A DNA stretch of 17,300 nt from Rickettsiales bacterium (GTDB lineage: Bacteria; Pseudomonadota; Alphaproteobacteria; Rickettsiales; UBA998), in NCBI GenBank assembly GCA_019749855.1, contig JAIEPI010000159.1, positions 1 through 17,300 on the forward strand, given 5' to 3'. The notes under the pieces are model-generated. The model did not search any database, was not told the origin of the DNA, and saw only the letters and a list, made by a program, of their open reading frames with translations. Numbering within the stretch: the first letter of the stretch is position 1; each line of letters begins with the position of its first letter. This document shows, piece after piece, positions 1 through 8,196 of this stretch. Made by a program: the position numbers and the translations under genes.

Positions 1-884
1 GTCTGTGGAGCCGCATGACCTGTGCGTGTTTCGCGCTGCTTGCGTCCAGCTTCCTGATCGCCCTGCTCCTCAGGGGCAGCGGATGGCTGCTCGCCATCAT
101 CACCACCGCCCACCTCGTCTTCCGGCTGCTCCTCACCGGCGAGTGCGCCCAGACTCTCGGTTTCGTTTTGCTCATCCAGCGCTTCACTCTGCACCGACTC
201 GGCGCTCTCCAGCTCCGAGGCATCACCCGTGGCGGTGGCATCATCGCCGGAGGAGAGATGGATCAATAACTGACGCACATGCTTGGCAAAAGATGCCTGA
301 TGGCCCAGCGAATCACGCAAGGCGTCGAGACTGGATGCCGCCTGTTGCATGACGTAAGGTTGCCAGTGCCGCAGCAATGCCTCCATACTCTGGGGCGGCG
401 GCGCACCGGTCACAGCCTGACGCAACATCACCGCCAGAATGTCACCCATGGGTGGCTCAGCCAGCGGTGAGAGATTCGCATAGCCTTGCTGGCTGTAATA
501 ATGCGCCATGCGCGCGTCGATGTTATGCGCCACACCGGCAAAAATCTGACTGCCCAGCAGCATCACCCGCATTTGTTCCAGCGCGTCGAAAATCGCCGAT
601 TGTTTTTCACCCGAGGGACGCTCACGCGCATGAACGGATTGCTGATGATAACGACGGGATAACGCGGCCAGATCCACCTCGCCACGCAACCGCTGCATGG
701 TCTGCGCATCATGCGTGGTGGGCGGCGGAGCCATGCGGAGCGTCGGCTGCTGCGTCACATTCACACCTGAGGGCATGGCACCCGCCTGCCAGGCGACGTT
801 GAGGCGTTTATCGCGCCCGATCGCCCGTGCGGCGCCTGAGAGGGCTGTTTCCAGCACCGCATGTGACGTTGTGGTTTTGTTCAT
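1..884 (-). CDS. cobT: Cobaltochelatase subunit CobT, N-terminal part (cut by window edge)
   Basis: Reading the minus strand from the ATG at 884-882 gives an open frame of 294 codons that leaves the window. The translation resembles the N-terminal half of CobT, which with CobS (AAA+) and CobN inserts cobalt into hydrogenobyrinic diamide in aerobic cobalamin synthesis. Supporting stretches are an alpha-helical region with AIFDALEQMRV (about residues 97-107), FAGVAHNIDARM (115-126), and a long Glu/Asp-rich linker (about 213-280). That linker precedes the von Willebrand A metal-binding domain in known CobT; the VWA part lies outside the window. The ATG overlaps the TGA of the upstream mscS-like gene by 4 bases (ATGA), so translation is probably coupled. 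No cobS is next to it. The call rests on remembered family resemblance and is fairly secure. Confidence 0.8.
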   Translation of the reverse strand, partial: MNKTTTSHAVLETALSGAARAIGRDKRLNVAWQAGAMPSGVNVTQQPTLRMAPPPTTHDAQTMQRLRGEVDLAALSRRYHQQSVHARERPSGEKQSAIFDALEQMRVMLLGSQIFAGVAHNIDARMAHYYSQQGYANLSPLAEPPMGDILAVMLRQAVTGAPPPQSMEALLRHWQPYVMQQAASSLDALRDSLGHQASFAKHVRQLLIHLSSGDDATATGDASELESAESVQSEALDEQNETESLGALAGEEQPEDEVGGGDDGEQPSAAPEEQGDQEAGRKQRETRTGHAAPQ

Positions 885-2179
885 GAGGCAATGTCTGGCA
901 CATGCATACGCACGTCACGCACCGGATAGGGAAACGCAATGCCATTGGCCTTAAAACGATCCCAAATATCGAGTAAAAGATCACTGGTGATGTTGCCCAC
1001 GCCATTAATGGGGTCATCAATCCACGCGCGCAATTCCAGCTTCACCGCATAGTCGCCAATTTCCATCATCAGCGCATTGGGCATCGGCGCTTTCAACACG
1101 CGCGGGTGGGCGGCGGCGGCTTCCTTCATGAGGGCTAACGCCTGACGCAGATCACTATCGAAAGAAACAGACACCTCCACTTTGATGCGTACATCATTGC
1201 TGGAATAGCTCCAGTTTTCGACTTTCTCGGTGATCAACAACTCATTGGGAATGAGATGCTCTTTACCGTCACGCGTAATGACGGATACACAGCGCGCACC
1301 CAGTGTGTTCACCCAACCATAGGTTTGCGTGTCATGAATGAAAATCACGTCGCCAGGCTTAATCGAGCGATCCAGCAACAAAATAATGCCGCTGATAAAG
1401 TTGGAGACGACTTTCTGTAAACCAAAACCCAAGCCAACACCGAGCGCACCGGAAAACAGTGCCAGTGAGGACAGATCAATGCCCAGCGTATTCAGCGTAA
1501 TGACGAACGCAACGACCAGCAACGTAACACGCACCGACTTACTCAGTAATACGCGCAGGGAAGGTGTCAGGGTGCTGAGGGAACGCACCTGCTGTTCCGC
1601 CACCCGTGAGATAAAACCTGCCAGCCACAGCATGCTGATGAGGGTAAGGATGGATTTAAAAATCACCAGCAAGGTGATGCGGCTTTTGCCGAGCGTGAAT
1701 CCGATGGCCTCCAGTTGGTCAATCGCCGGAGTGAGCAACTCCAGAATATCCAGTGCCGCAATCGACCAGATAATAAGCGCGACCAGACGGGCGAGCCGTC
1801 GCTCTCGTACAAAGGATGAGACAAATCGCACGCCAATCCACACCACCGTCAGCGTGCTGGCAATGGAGAGTAGCCGACTTCCCGAGGCATAACGCACGGC
1901 AATGGCCATGCATATCCAGAGGAAAAACAGGCTGCACATGGGAAAAAGAATCGCCCGCAACCCTTGCAGGGCTGTTTCAAACCAGCGCCCGCGATAGCGC
2001 TGCTCCAGTCCACGCAATGGCGACACCAGCGGCTGACGCAACAAAGCACCACCGAGTAAAGAAATGCTCAACAATGCGGCTTGAACCAGCGCGGCATAGG
2101 TCAGTGCGTTAATTTCAAACCATGCCCATGCCATATCAGCAAAATCAGGCAACAGGTCCAAAGAGAAAAAATGATTCAT
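881..2179 (-). CDS. MscS-family mechanosensitive channel
   Basis: This 432-residue membrane protein has about seven hydrophobic segments (roughly residues 26-48, 72-96, 104-122, 130-150, 167-192, 216-232 and 236-270). The last matches the MscS pore helix: Gly/Ala-rich ALGVGLGFGLQKVVSNFISG (about 245-264) followed by DRSIKPGDVI (270-279), the entry to the cytosolic beta domain. MscS proteins sit in the inner membrane and open under osmotic downshock; the longer members with extra N-terminal helices are common in proteobacteria and their gating is less well studied. The gene lies 14 bases after the glycosyltransferase stop, and its AGGGGGC ribosome-binding site overlaps that stop codon. Its own TGA overlaps the cobT ATG. 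These spacings indicate one transcript. The family call is firm; the specific physiological role is not. Confidence 0.9.
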   Translation of the reverse strand: MNHFFSLDLLPDFADMAWAWFEINALTYAALVQAALLSISLLGGALLRQPLVSPLRGLEQRYRGRWFETALQGLRAILFPMCSLFFLWICMAIAVRYASGSRLLSIASTLTVVWIGVRFVSSFVRERRLARLVALIIWSIAALDILELLTPAIDQLEAIGFTLGKSRITLLVIFKSILTLISMLWLAGFISRVAEQQVRSLSTLTPSLRVLLSKSVRVTLLVVAFVITLNTLGIDLSSLALFSGALGVGLGFGLQKVVSNFISGIILLLDRSIKPGDVIFIHDTQTYGWVNTLGARCVSVITRDGKEHLIPNELLITEKVENWSYSSNDVRIKVEVSVSFDSDLRQALALMKEAAAAHPRVLKAPMPNALMMEIGDYAVKLELRAWIDDPINGVGNITSDLLLDIWDRFKANGIAFPYPVRDVRMHVPDIAS

Positions 2180-2193
2180 AAACCAACAGCCCC

Positions 2194-3213
2194 CTAGCCG
2201 TTGGCTTGCACAGTCGCCTGCACGGTGGCTTGAGGAGGCTTGGCTCCCGGGAGAAAGAGAGGATTATGGCCCTTCACACCGCGTATGGCGTGGCCCATAC
2301 CGGTAAAGGCGGCGCGTAATTTCTGCCGTTTATCTGCTTCAAGAAAAATAATCCGCCCTAAATCATAGGTGATGGCCAATGCATCAAAAATCACAAAGGA
2401 TGGAATGGCCCAGCCATGGCGCAACCAATTGGTTAAACGGTTGCGGTAAATGTAATAACGGCGCTGCGCCGTGTGATTCGTCGTGGTGACGCGCATCCCC
2501 AGCATGTAATGGTCACGGCACTGGCCAAGTTGGTGCTTTAATACAGCGGCGCGAACCACCAATATGCGGTAGCCGGACTTGATCGAGCGTAAACAAAAAT
2601 CACGGTCGATATCGTCGATGCATAGATGCTCATCCATCAAGCCCACTTTTTCAAGCAAATCACGACGAATGAGGCTCCCCGATGCAATCACGCACATCGC
2701 ATCGTCCAGCACGGCGCGACGGCCAAAGCTGGTGCGGCGAAAACCAAAAGAACCCCAGCGCCGTAAATACTTAGGCGTACGGCAGCTATTCACATCACTC
2801 AGGTAAGGAGCAATGATGCCAACGCTGATGGAGTCACGGTATTCCTGCTGGCTGGAGAGCATTTCCACGACCATATCAGCTGAGGGAAGGCTGTCATGAT
2901 CCATCATCAACACCCAATCACACTGCCGCTGAAGCGCAAGCCGAATGCCCGCATTCTGTGCCATGGCCAGATTATTGGTACTATGCTTGATTAGGTGAGC
3001 ACGCCCCGGATGCTCGGACACCCATTGCTCCAACATTCGCAAAGTGGCCTCCGATGAGCAATTATCAACGATAATCACATCCTGCGCCTGACGCAAAAGG
3101 CTCTCAAGAGAACCCAGCACTGATATGCCGATATTATGGGTTACCATCACCGCGCATATCTTTTGCGGGCCGGATAGGAAGGATGTCAATGGACGTAGAG
3201 CGGTAGACGGCAT
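2194..3213 (-). CDS. Family 2 glycosyltransferase (rhamnosyltransferase-like)
   Basis: A 339-residue GT-A fold glycosyltransferase. Visible motifs are the nucleotide-sugar-binding start (AVMVTHN, residues 21-27), VDNCSS (49-54), the NLAMAQNAGIR stretch (81-91), the metal-binding D-H-D at residues 105-107 in MMDHDS, and a later acidic stretch DEHLCIDDIDRDFCLR typical of GT2 rhamnosyltransferases. It should transfer a sugar from a nucleotide donor to a surface polysaccharide on the cytoplasmic side; donor and acceptor cannot be read from sequence. It is the first gene of the leftward unit with mscS and cobT and is divergent from rpmF. No clear Shine-Dalgarno sequence precedes the ATG, so the true start could be slightly further in, but the catalytic domain begins at about residue 19. 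Confidence 0.87.
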   Translation of the reverse strand: MPSTALRPLTSFLSGPQKICAVMVTHNIGISVLGSLESLLRQAQDVIIVDNCSSEATLRMLEQWVSEHPGRAHLIKHSTNNLAMAQNAGIRLALQRQCDWVLMMDHDSLPSADMVVEMLSSQQEYRDSISVGIIAPYLSDVNSCRTPKYLRRWGSFGFRRTSFGRRAVLDDAMCVIASGSLIRRDLLEKVGLMDEHLCIDDIDRDFCLRSIKSGYRILVVRAAVLKHQLGQCRDHYMLGMRVTTTNHTAQRRYYIYRNRLTNWLRHGWAIPSFVIFDALAITYDLGRIIFLEADKRQKLRAAFTGMGHAIRGVKGHNPLFLPGAKPPQATVQATVQANG

Positions 3214-3313
3214 TGTATCTTAATAATATCTATCTATTTTTAAGTTGTTTATCATAAGTTTTTGCAGGTTGCAAACCAAAGCATTCTAGGCTGGATTTAT
3301 TTTATTTTGTGGC

Positions 3314-3346
3314 TATACTGCCGTCCTTTTACAGTAGCTATATAAT
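3314..3346 (+). promoter_or_regulatory. Candidate promoter elements for rpmF operon
   Basis: The 167-base gap between the divergent glycosyltransferase and rpmF is AT-rich. Two -10-like hexamers lie on the plus strand: TATACT at 3314-3319 and a perfect TATAAT at 3341-3346. Neither has a convincing -35 box at 16-18 bases, so the start of transcription is uncertain. No gene is seen in the gap. Confidence 0.3.
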
Positions 3347-3379
3347 AAAAACATATCAAGATTCGATAAGGAGAGTTCC

Positions 3380-3562
3380 GTGGCAGTACCTAAGAGAAAG
3401 ACCAGTAAATCCGTTCGCAACATGCGTCGCTCGCATCATGCACTCGATACGGTCAATGCAGTGGAAGATAAAACCACAGGCGAATTGAAGCGTCCCCACC
3501 ATGTGTCACCCGATGGCTATTACAAAGGCCGTCAGGTCACGACCGATAAAGTGCACGTTTAG
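3380..3562 (+). CDS. rpmF: 50S ribosomal protein L32
   Basis: A 60-residue basic protein beginning MAVPKRKTSKSVRNMRRSHH, the characteristic bL32 N-terminus of alphaproteobacteria; it is a structural component of the large ribosomal subunit. The start is GTG at 3380-3382, supported by AAGGAG at 3368-3373 with a 6-base spacer and by the conserved protein start. The length is normal for the alphaproteobacterial form, which lacks the zinc-binding Cys residues found in some other bacteria. It is the first gene of the rpmF-plsX-fabH-ihfA-merR cluster, a widespread arrangement that ties ribosome and membrane lipid synthesis together. Confidence 0.96.
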   Translation: MAVPKRKTSKSVRNMRRSHHALDTVNAVEDKTTGELKRPHHVSPDGYYKGRQVTTDKVHV

Positions 3563-3586
3563 TCTATTTACCAGTCGGTTAATTCC

Positions 3587-4669
3587 ATGAACGACGCCTC
3601 ACGGGCTTCCATGCTACCCTTGGCACTCGATGCCATGGGCGGTGATCTTGCGCCGTTGGCCGTGGTGTTTGGCGCGGCGCGCGCACTGAAAAAGAATCCC
3701 GACTTGCGCTTTTTATTTGTCGGCGATGAAAATGCTCTGCGCCCATTGCTCAGCAAACGGCCACAATTGCTGCCAGTCAGTGAGATATTACATACAACCG
3801 AGCAGGTTGCGGCGACTGACATGCCCTCCGTGGCGTTGCGTAAAGCCACAAAATCAAGCATGCGCCTGGCCATTGATGCGGTGAAAGAAGGCCGCGCCTC
3901 AGGCGTGGTATCTTCAGGCAATACCGGCGCTTTCATGGCGATGGCCAAGCTGGTATTTCGCACCCTGCCGGGTATTTCCCGTCCAGCGATCATCGGGATG
4001 ATGCCTAACAAGCACGGCGATCTGGCCATGCTGGATATTGGCGCCAATGTGCAGTGCAGCCCCAAGGACCTCTATGATTTTGCACTGATGGGCAACGCCT
4101 ATGCGCGAGCCATTCTCGGGCGCAAAAATCCAGCGATTGGTTTGTTGAATATCGGCTCCGAGGAAATGAAGGGACATGAAGACCTGCGCGAAGCAGCGGC
4201 ATTGATTAAAAGCTCTCCCATCAAGCTGAATTTCAAGGGATTCTGTGAGGGTAACGACATTTGCAACGGTGATTTCGACGTAATTGTCACCGATGGTTTC
4301 ACTGGCAATGTGGCACTTAAAACCGCTGAGGGCGTGTCACATTTCATGTATATGCAAATCAAAATGGCCATTACCAGCTCAATCCTCAGTAAACTGGGCT
4401 ATTTGCTGGCACGCCCAGGCTTCAAAAAAATGAAGAAAACGCTTGATCCGCGTCGCTTCAACGGCGCCATGCTGATTGGCTTGAATGGCATTGCCATTAA
4501 AAGCCATGGCGGCAGCGACGACAAAGGATTTGCCAGTGCTATTCGTGTCGCCCATCGCGCCGTAGAAAGCAAAATGAACGACCGCATCACGGAAGAGTTG
4601 ACCATTGCCAGACAAAATGATTACGAAGAGAGTTCCACTACTCTAGATCAGCTTGCCCACTCATCATGA
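3587..4669 (+). CDS. plsX: Phosphate acyltransferase PlsX
   Basis: A 360-residue protein, close to the usual ~340-356. PlsX makes acyl-phosphate from acyl-ACP and phosphate, the first step of the PlsX/PlsY route to phosphatidic acid, as a peripheral membrane enzyme. Family stretches are ALDAMGGD near the N-terminus (residues 13-20), SGNTGAFMA, DIGANVQC, LLNIGSEEMKG and the C-terminal VTDGFTGNVALK. The ATG at 3587 lies 24 bases after rpmF; the ribosome-binding site is weak. An internal ATG at 3611 (Met9) is an alternative start that keeps the whole conserved region. The stop overlaps the fabH ATG by 4 bases, so the two are probably translationally coupled. Confidence 0.96.
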   Translation: MNDASRASMLPLALDAMGGDLAPLAVVFGAARALKKNPDLRFLFVGDENALRPLLSKRPQLLPVSEILHTTEQVAATDMPSVALRKATKSSMRLAIDAVKEGRASGVVSSGNTGAFMAMAKLVFRTLPGISRPAIIGMMPNKHGDLAMLDIGANVQCSPKDLYDFALMGNAYARAILGRKNPAIGLLNIGSEEMKGHEDLREAAALIKSSPIKLNFKGFCEGNDICNGDFDVIVTDGFTGNVALKTAEGVSHFMYMQIKMAITSSILSKLGYLLARPGFKKMKKTLDPRRFNGAMLIGLNGIAIKSHGGSDDKGFASAIRVAHRAVESKMNDRITEELTIARQNDYEESSTTLDQLAHSS

Positions 4670-5622
4670 TACGTTCCGTTGTTGCCGGATGCGGCAGCTA
4701 TCTTCCCTCTCGCATTGTTCGCAATGCTGATTTAGACCCCTGCCTAGCCACCAACGATGCTTGGATCCGTGAGCGCACCGGAATAGAACAACGCCACATT
4801 GCCGCTGAGGGTGAATTCACCTCTGATCTTGCTGCCAAAGCGGGAATGGATGCACTCCGCAAAGCGGGGCTATCCGCTGAGTCGGTGGATGTGATTCTAC
4901 TGGCCACCTCCACACCGGATTATACGCTTCCTTCCGCTGCGACGCTGGTTCAACAAAAAATGGGCTGCACCCACGCAGCGGCCATGGATATTAATGCGGC
5001 GTGCTCTGGGTTTGTGTACGCGATGACGCTCGCTGATGCGCTGATTCGCAGCGGCCAGTCACGCACGATTCTGGTGATTGGCGCTGAAACCATGAGCCGC
5101 GTGGTTGACTGGAGCGACCGCGGCATCTGCATCCTGTTTGGTGATGGCGCGGGGGCTGTGATTCTCACCGCACAAGAAGGATCGCGTGGTATAGTCGGTA
5201 GCGAAATTTGCTCTGATGGCACGCTGGCACCCTTGCTGAAAACCAGCGGCGGTGTGTCGATGACGCAAACCGCCGGATTCTTGCAGATGCAGGGCAAAGA
5301 AGTGTTCCGCCATGCCGTCTCTAAAATGACGGAATCGTCGCAACGGCTTTTAGCGAAACACGGATTATCGGTTACGAATGTTGACTGGGTGGTGCCGCAT
5401 CAGGCGAATGCGCGCATATTGTTGGCCTGTATGGAGAAATTAGAAATGGATACTTCTCGCTTGATCATGACCGTGGATCAGCATGCCAATACGTCCGCCG
5501 CCTCTATCCCCCTGGCACTGGCGCAGGCAAGTACGATGGGAAAAATTAAGAAAGATGATATTGTGCTCCTGACTGCGCTTGGTGCTGGACTTACATGGGG
5601 AAGCTGTATTATACAATGGTGA
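4666..5622 (+). CDS. fabH: 3-oxoacyl-ACP synthase III (KASIII)
   Basis: A 318-residue condensing enzyme that joins acetyl-CoA and malonyl-ACP to start fatty-acid synthesis in the cytosol. The catalytic triad is complete: Cys113 in NAACSGF, His245 in VPHQANAR and Asn275 in ANTSAAS, each one residue off the E. coli positions 112, 244 and 274. GDGAGAVIL (159-167) is also typical. Length equals the family norm. The ATG overlaps the plsX stop (ATGA) and no independent ribosome-binding site is evident, so translation likely depends on plsX. Confidence 0.97.
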   Translation: MIRSVVAGCGSYLPSRIVRNADLDPCLATNDAWIRERTGIEQRHIAAEGEFTSDLAAKAGMDALRKAGLSAESVDVILLATSTPDYTLPSAATLVQQKMGCTHAAAMDINAACSGFVYAMTLADALIRSGQSRTILVIGAETMSRVVDWSDRGICILFGDGAGAVILTAQEGSRGIVGSEICSDGTLAPLLKTSGGVSMTQTAGFLQMQGKEVFRHAVSKMTESSQRLLAKHGLSVTNVDWVVPHQANARILLACMEKLEMDTSRLIMTVDQHANTSAASIPLALAQASTMGKIKKDDIVLLTALGAGLTWGSCIIQW

Positions 5623-5656
5623 TACTGAATAATAATAAGAAGAAAGGGACGACCCC

Positions 5657-5998
5657 ATGACTGACGAGACCATTACCCGCGCCCATCTTGGTAACTCTGT
5701 TTACCGCGAAATTGGTTTATCTCTCACGGAATCCATGCAATTGGTTGATGCCGTGTTCGAAGAGGTTTCTCTCGCACTGGAAGAAGGTGATTCTGTTAAG
5801 CTCTCCTCCTTTGGCACCTTTGCTCTGCGTAAGAAAAACGCACGCGTAGGTCGTAATCCTAAAACGGGTGTGGAAGTCCCCATTCAGCCGCGTACCGTGC
5901 TGTCATTCAATCCATCTAATCTGATGAAGCAGCAGGTGAATGAAAATCTCGGTGGCCACACGCCGCAGCAAAAAGCCGCTAAATCAGCGAATGGCTGA
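5657..5998 (+). CDS. ihfA: Integration host factor alpha subunit
   Basis: A 113-residue HU/IHF-family DNA-bending protein. The signature GRNPKTG is at residues 65-71, with Pro68 the residue that intercalates into the minor groove; SFGTFALRKK (51-60) and the C-terminal FNPSNLMKQQVN are also typical. The TRAHL start (residues 7-11) favours IHF alpha over HU or IHF beta, and position after fabH is the usual alphaproteobacterial place for ihfA. It pairs with IHF beta, and IHF often helps site-specific recombination and plasmid or phage origin function, which may matter for the element next door. It has a ~14-residue C-terminal extension relative to the ~99-residue E. coli protein. Confidence 0.93.
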   Translation: MTDETITRAHLGNSVYREIGLSLTESMQLVDAVFEEVSLALEEGDSVKLSSFGTFALRKKNARVGRNPKTGVEVPIQPRTVLSFNPSNLMKQQVNENLGGHTPQQKAAKSANG

Positions 5999-6021
5999 TA
6001 AATCATGATTCGGGGGAGTGC

Positions 6022-6480
6022 ATGTCCTTCAGTGATTCAATGACTGACGTCACTCCCCTCGATGCCTTCGGCGGCAAAGCGCACGGCGCGATGAAAACCA
6101 TCAGTGAAGTCGCAGAAATTCTTGAACTCCCCACCCATGTTCTGCGTTTTTGGGAAACAAAATTTCCACAGATTCAACCGCTGAAACGGGCGGGCGGGCG
6201 TCGTTTTTACCGCAACGAGGATGTTGAGGCATTACTCCTCATCCGCGAGTTGCTGCATAGTCGCGGCTTTACCATTAAAGGTGCGGTCAAAGTGCTGCCG
6301 GATATGCTGAAAGCACGTCGCAGCGGTCTGGAAATACCTGCGCCAAACGACGACTTTGCCTCAGCACCCTCCGCTACTCAGCGCGATGTCTATGTTGAGC
6401 CCTTGCCCGCCTCTCAGCGTGAGGCCTTGCTGATTCTGCGTCAGGAACTCCAATCATTGCATCGTTTGCTTGGTAGCTAG
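6022..6480 (+). CDS. MerR-family transcriptional regulator
   Basis: A 152-residue protein with an N-terminal MerR winged helix-turn-helix at about residues 24-90: TISEVAEILELPTHVLRFWE, then GGRRFYRNEDVEALLLIREL and a short helix. The C-terminal part is short, helical and without Cys clusters, so there is no visible metal-sensing site. This is the conserved MerR-like gene that follows ihfA in many alphaproteobacteria; its regulon is not known to me. The ATG follows GGGGGAG at a short distance. It ends at 6480, and its last 27 bases overlap the tail of the antisense recombinase frame. Confidence 0.9.
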   Translation: MSFSDSMTDVTPLDAFGGKAHGAMKTISEVAEILELPTHVLRFWETKFPQIQPLKRAGGRRFYRNEDVEALLLIRELLHSRGFTIKGAVKVLPDMLKARRSGLEIPAPNDDFASAPSATQRDVYVEPLPASQREALLILRQELQSLHRLLGS

Positions 6481-8196
6481 CCCGCTGTGCCATGACCAAT
6501 TACGCTTGCAACTTGCCAATCGCTTCACTAATGTCCGGCTTCCTAAAGGGGCAGAATTTCTGCCTCCGGCGACTGGATCTACATTAGCCAGGACCAGTCG
6601 TACTATCGAATGTCGGGGCGTAGCGCAGCCTGGTAGCGCACTAGTCTGGGGGACTAGGGGTCGCAGGTTCAAATCCTGTCGCCCCGACCATTCTTCAATT
6701 TTTGATGCCTCTGCGAACTCCTTGAAGGGAGAACGCATTGTGTATTCTAGCTTTTTTCCTCTCAGCGATAGGTTCTGAAATATGAAATTCAGCAACTCCC
6801 GCTTACGGGGGATGTCCGAACCTTTGAAGTGAGATATGGCTCTAGCAGCCAATTCTACGAGGTTCAGGAGTTTTTCATTAAAAGCGTCATCTGCCTCATC
6901 AAAGCTGCGGATCAAATCATCAATCTGGTACTGACGGTCTTTGAGGCGTTTCTTTTTGACCTCGAACTCCTCTTTGTCGATCACCTTGTCCATTAGCAGA
7001 TCGACCAGCGTATCAATCTTGTCCTCGATCTGCGTATGTTCCTTCTTCAGATTCGCTGTCTGCTCTCGATGATAGAGTTTCTTTTCCTCATGCGACTTAC
7101 GAATATATTGCATGATGTTGCTCAGGATGGCTTCGTTCTTGATGGACATCCCTTCCAGGATAGATTCAACCTCGGCTAAGACTTCATCCTCCCTAACCCA
7201 AATCTTTTTGGTTGGATTCTCTGGTTCGAATGAGGCCAGATATGTCCATTGTCCTGTTCCACCGTTGGCATATTTCTTGGTGTGCGTTTCAGCGGTTATC
7301 ATGCGCCCTGTTACCGCGCAGCGTAGTACGCCACGGAATACAAAATCTTTGCCTCGGTAGCATGAGCGATTTCTGGTTCTGCCGTGCATTACTTCCTGGC
7401 AATGGTCAAAAAGGTTCTTGTCGATAATCGGTTCATAGCGATGCGGCAATTCCTGCTTCATACTCTCGATACGCATGATGCCGTGATAAAACGGATTTTG
7501 CAGCATTTTATGAATATGCGACTTCGTTAAATCCTTCTGCTTACCCGCGCTATTTCGCAAACCAATTGACCGCGCAAACCGCATCATCTCAAGCATAGAG
7601 TAGTTGCCAGTCGAATAATGCTCAAAAAGCTGCCGAACAAGCGGCGCACGCTCGGTGTCGATCACTATATCGCCGCGCCCACCCTCTTTACGAATATTCT
7701 TATAGCCAATCGGAGCTTTGCTGATCCACTCGCCGTTTCTGAGTTTCTGGGCAATAGCTCGGTTTATGTTGTCACGCATACTGTCCACATAGGACTGCGC
7801 CATAACAACACCAATGCTCCACATTAACCGCTCTTGGGAAATCGAATCCTTATGGATGACATAACCCTCGGTGTTGAAATGCAGTTCAATTTTTCCTTCT
7901 TTAATCAGGGGATCAAGAATCGGATACTCTTGAAAGCTGCGCTGAATCCTGTCCACCTTGTCGGCGACAATTGCGATGGGCTCTTTCTGTTTTTTTGCAA
8001 ACTTAATAATCTCCAGGAACTGCTTACGATGGCAGATCGTCGAAGATTCGATAATCTTGAATGTTTCCAGCACCCGCAGATTTTTTCGTTTGCAATATTC
8101 TTGCAACCGATGGATCTGCGCGTCGATGGAATAACCTTCTTCCTGCTCCCTGGTCGAAACTCGCGTGAGTATCACCGCGCTTATGGCTTTAGTCAT
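6454..8196 (-). CDS. Large serine recombinase (site-specific integrase)
   Basis: A 580-residue frame. Residues 1-145 form the resolvase catalytic domain with nucleophile Ser14 in TRVSTREQ and the VDRIQR arginine segment (81-86). Residues ~150-265 are the Recombinase (DNA-binding) domain, including KAPIGY and the NPFYHGI stretch. Residues ~275-335 correspond to the zinc-ribbon position but keep only one obvious Cys (RCAVTGRM), and ~365-430 look like the coiled coil of large serine integrases. It should integrate and excise the element. Beyond residue 502 (Trp503 is the complement of the tRNA CCA end) the frame is antisense tRNA-Pro and host DNA, giving a host-derived tail of ~78 residues. The start ATG follows AAGGGAGATCAAC. 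The true C-terminus in vivo is uncertain. Confidence 0.88.
   Translation of the reverse strand: MTKAISAVILTRVSTREQEEGYSIDAQIHRLQEYCKRKNLRVLETFKIIESSTICHRKQFLEIIKFAKKQKEPIAIVADKVDRIQRSFQEYPILDPLIKEGKIELHFNTEGYVIHKDSISQERLMWSIGVVMAQSYVDSMRDNINRAIAQKLRNGEWISKAPIGYKNIRKEGGRGDIVIDTERAPLVRQLFEHYSTGNYSMLEMMRFARSIGLRNSAGKQKDLTKSHIHKMLQNPFYHGIMRIESMKQELPHRYEPIIDKNLFDHCQEVMHGRTRNRSCYRGKDFVFRGVLRCAVTGRMITAETHTKKYANGGTGQWTYLASFEPENPTKKIWVREDEVLAEVESILEGMSIKNEAILSNIMQYIRKSHEEKKLYHREQTANLKKEHTQIEDKIDTLVDLLMDKVIDKEEFEVKKKRLKDRQYQIDDLIRSFDEADDAFNEKLLNLVELAARAISHFKGSDIPRKRELLNFIFQNLSLRGKKLEYTMRSPFKEFAEASKIEEWSGRQDLNLRPLVPQTSALPGCATPRHSIVRLVLANVDPVAGGRNSAPLGSRTLVKRLASCKRNWSWHSGLATKQTMQ
6550..6599. promoter_or_regulatory. 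Two inverted repeats between merR and tRNA-Pro
   Basis: GGCAGAA (6550-6556) and TTCTGCC (6558-6564) are perfectly complementary around one base, and GACTGG (6571-6576) pairs with CCAGTC (6594-6599). Neither is followed by a T run, so a Rho-independent terminator for the merR operon is only a weak possibility. They lie inside the host DNA flanking the integration point. Confidence 0.3.
6578..6606 (+). promoter_or_regulatory. Possible promoter of tRNA-Pro
   Basis: TCTACA (6578-6583) and TACTAT (6601-6606) are separated by 17 bases and each matches the sigma-70 consensus at four of six positions. Transcription would begin at about 6613, right at the tRNA 5' end. The matches are weak. Confidence 0.28.
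6614..6690 (+). tRNA. tRNA-Pro (anticodon GGG)
   Basis: A complete 77-base cloverleaf. The acceptor stem CGGGGCG (6614-6620) pairs with CGCCCCG (6680-6686), followed by ACCA with CCA encoded. The anticodon stem CTAGT/ACTAG encloses the loop CTGGGGG with anticodon GGG at 6648-6650, which reads proline CCC/CCU. The T arm GCAGG-TTCAAAT-CCTGT is intact. It is the apparent integration target of the element to its right: the recombinase frame begins to overlap exactly at the tRNA 3' end, and the tRNA remains whole after integration. Confidence 0.97.

Noticed and set aside
6470..6778. Plus-strand frame of 102 codons across tRNA-Pro
   Set aside because: Its middle is the translated tRNA (a known false-protein pattern); it has no support beyond being open.
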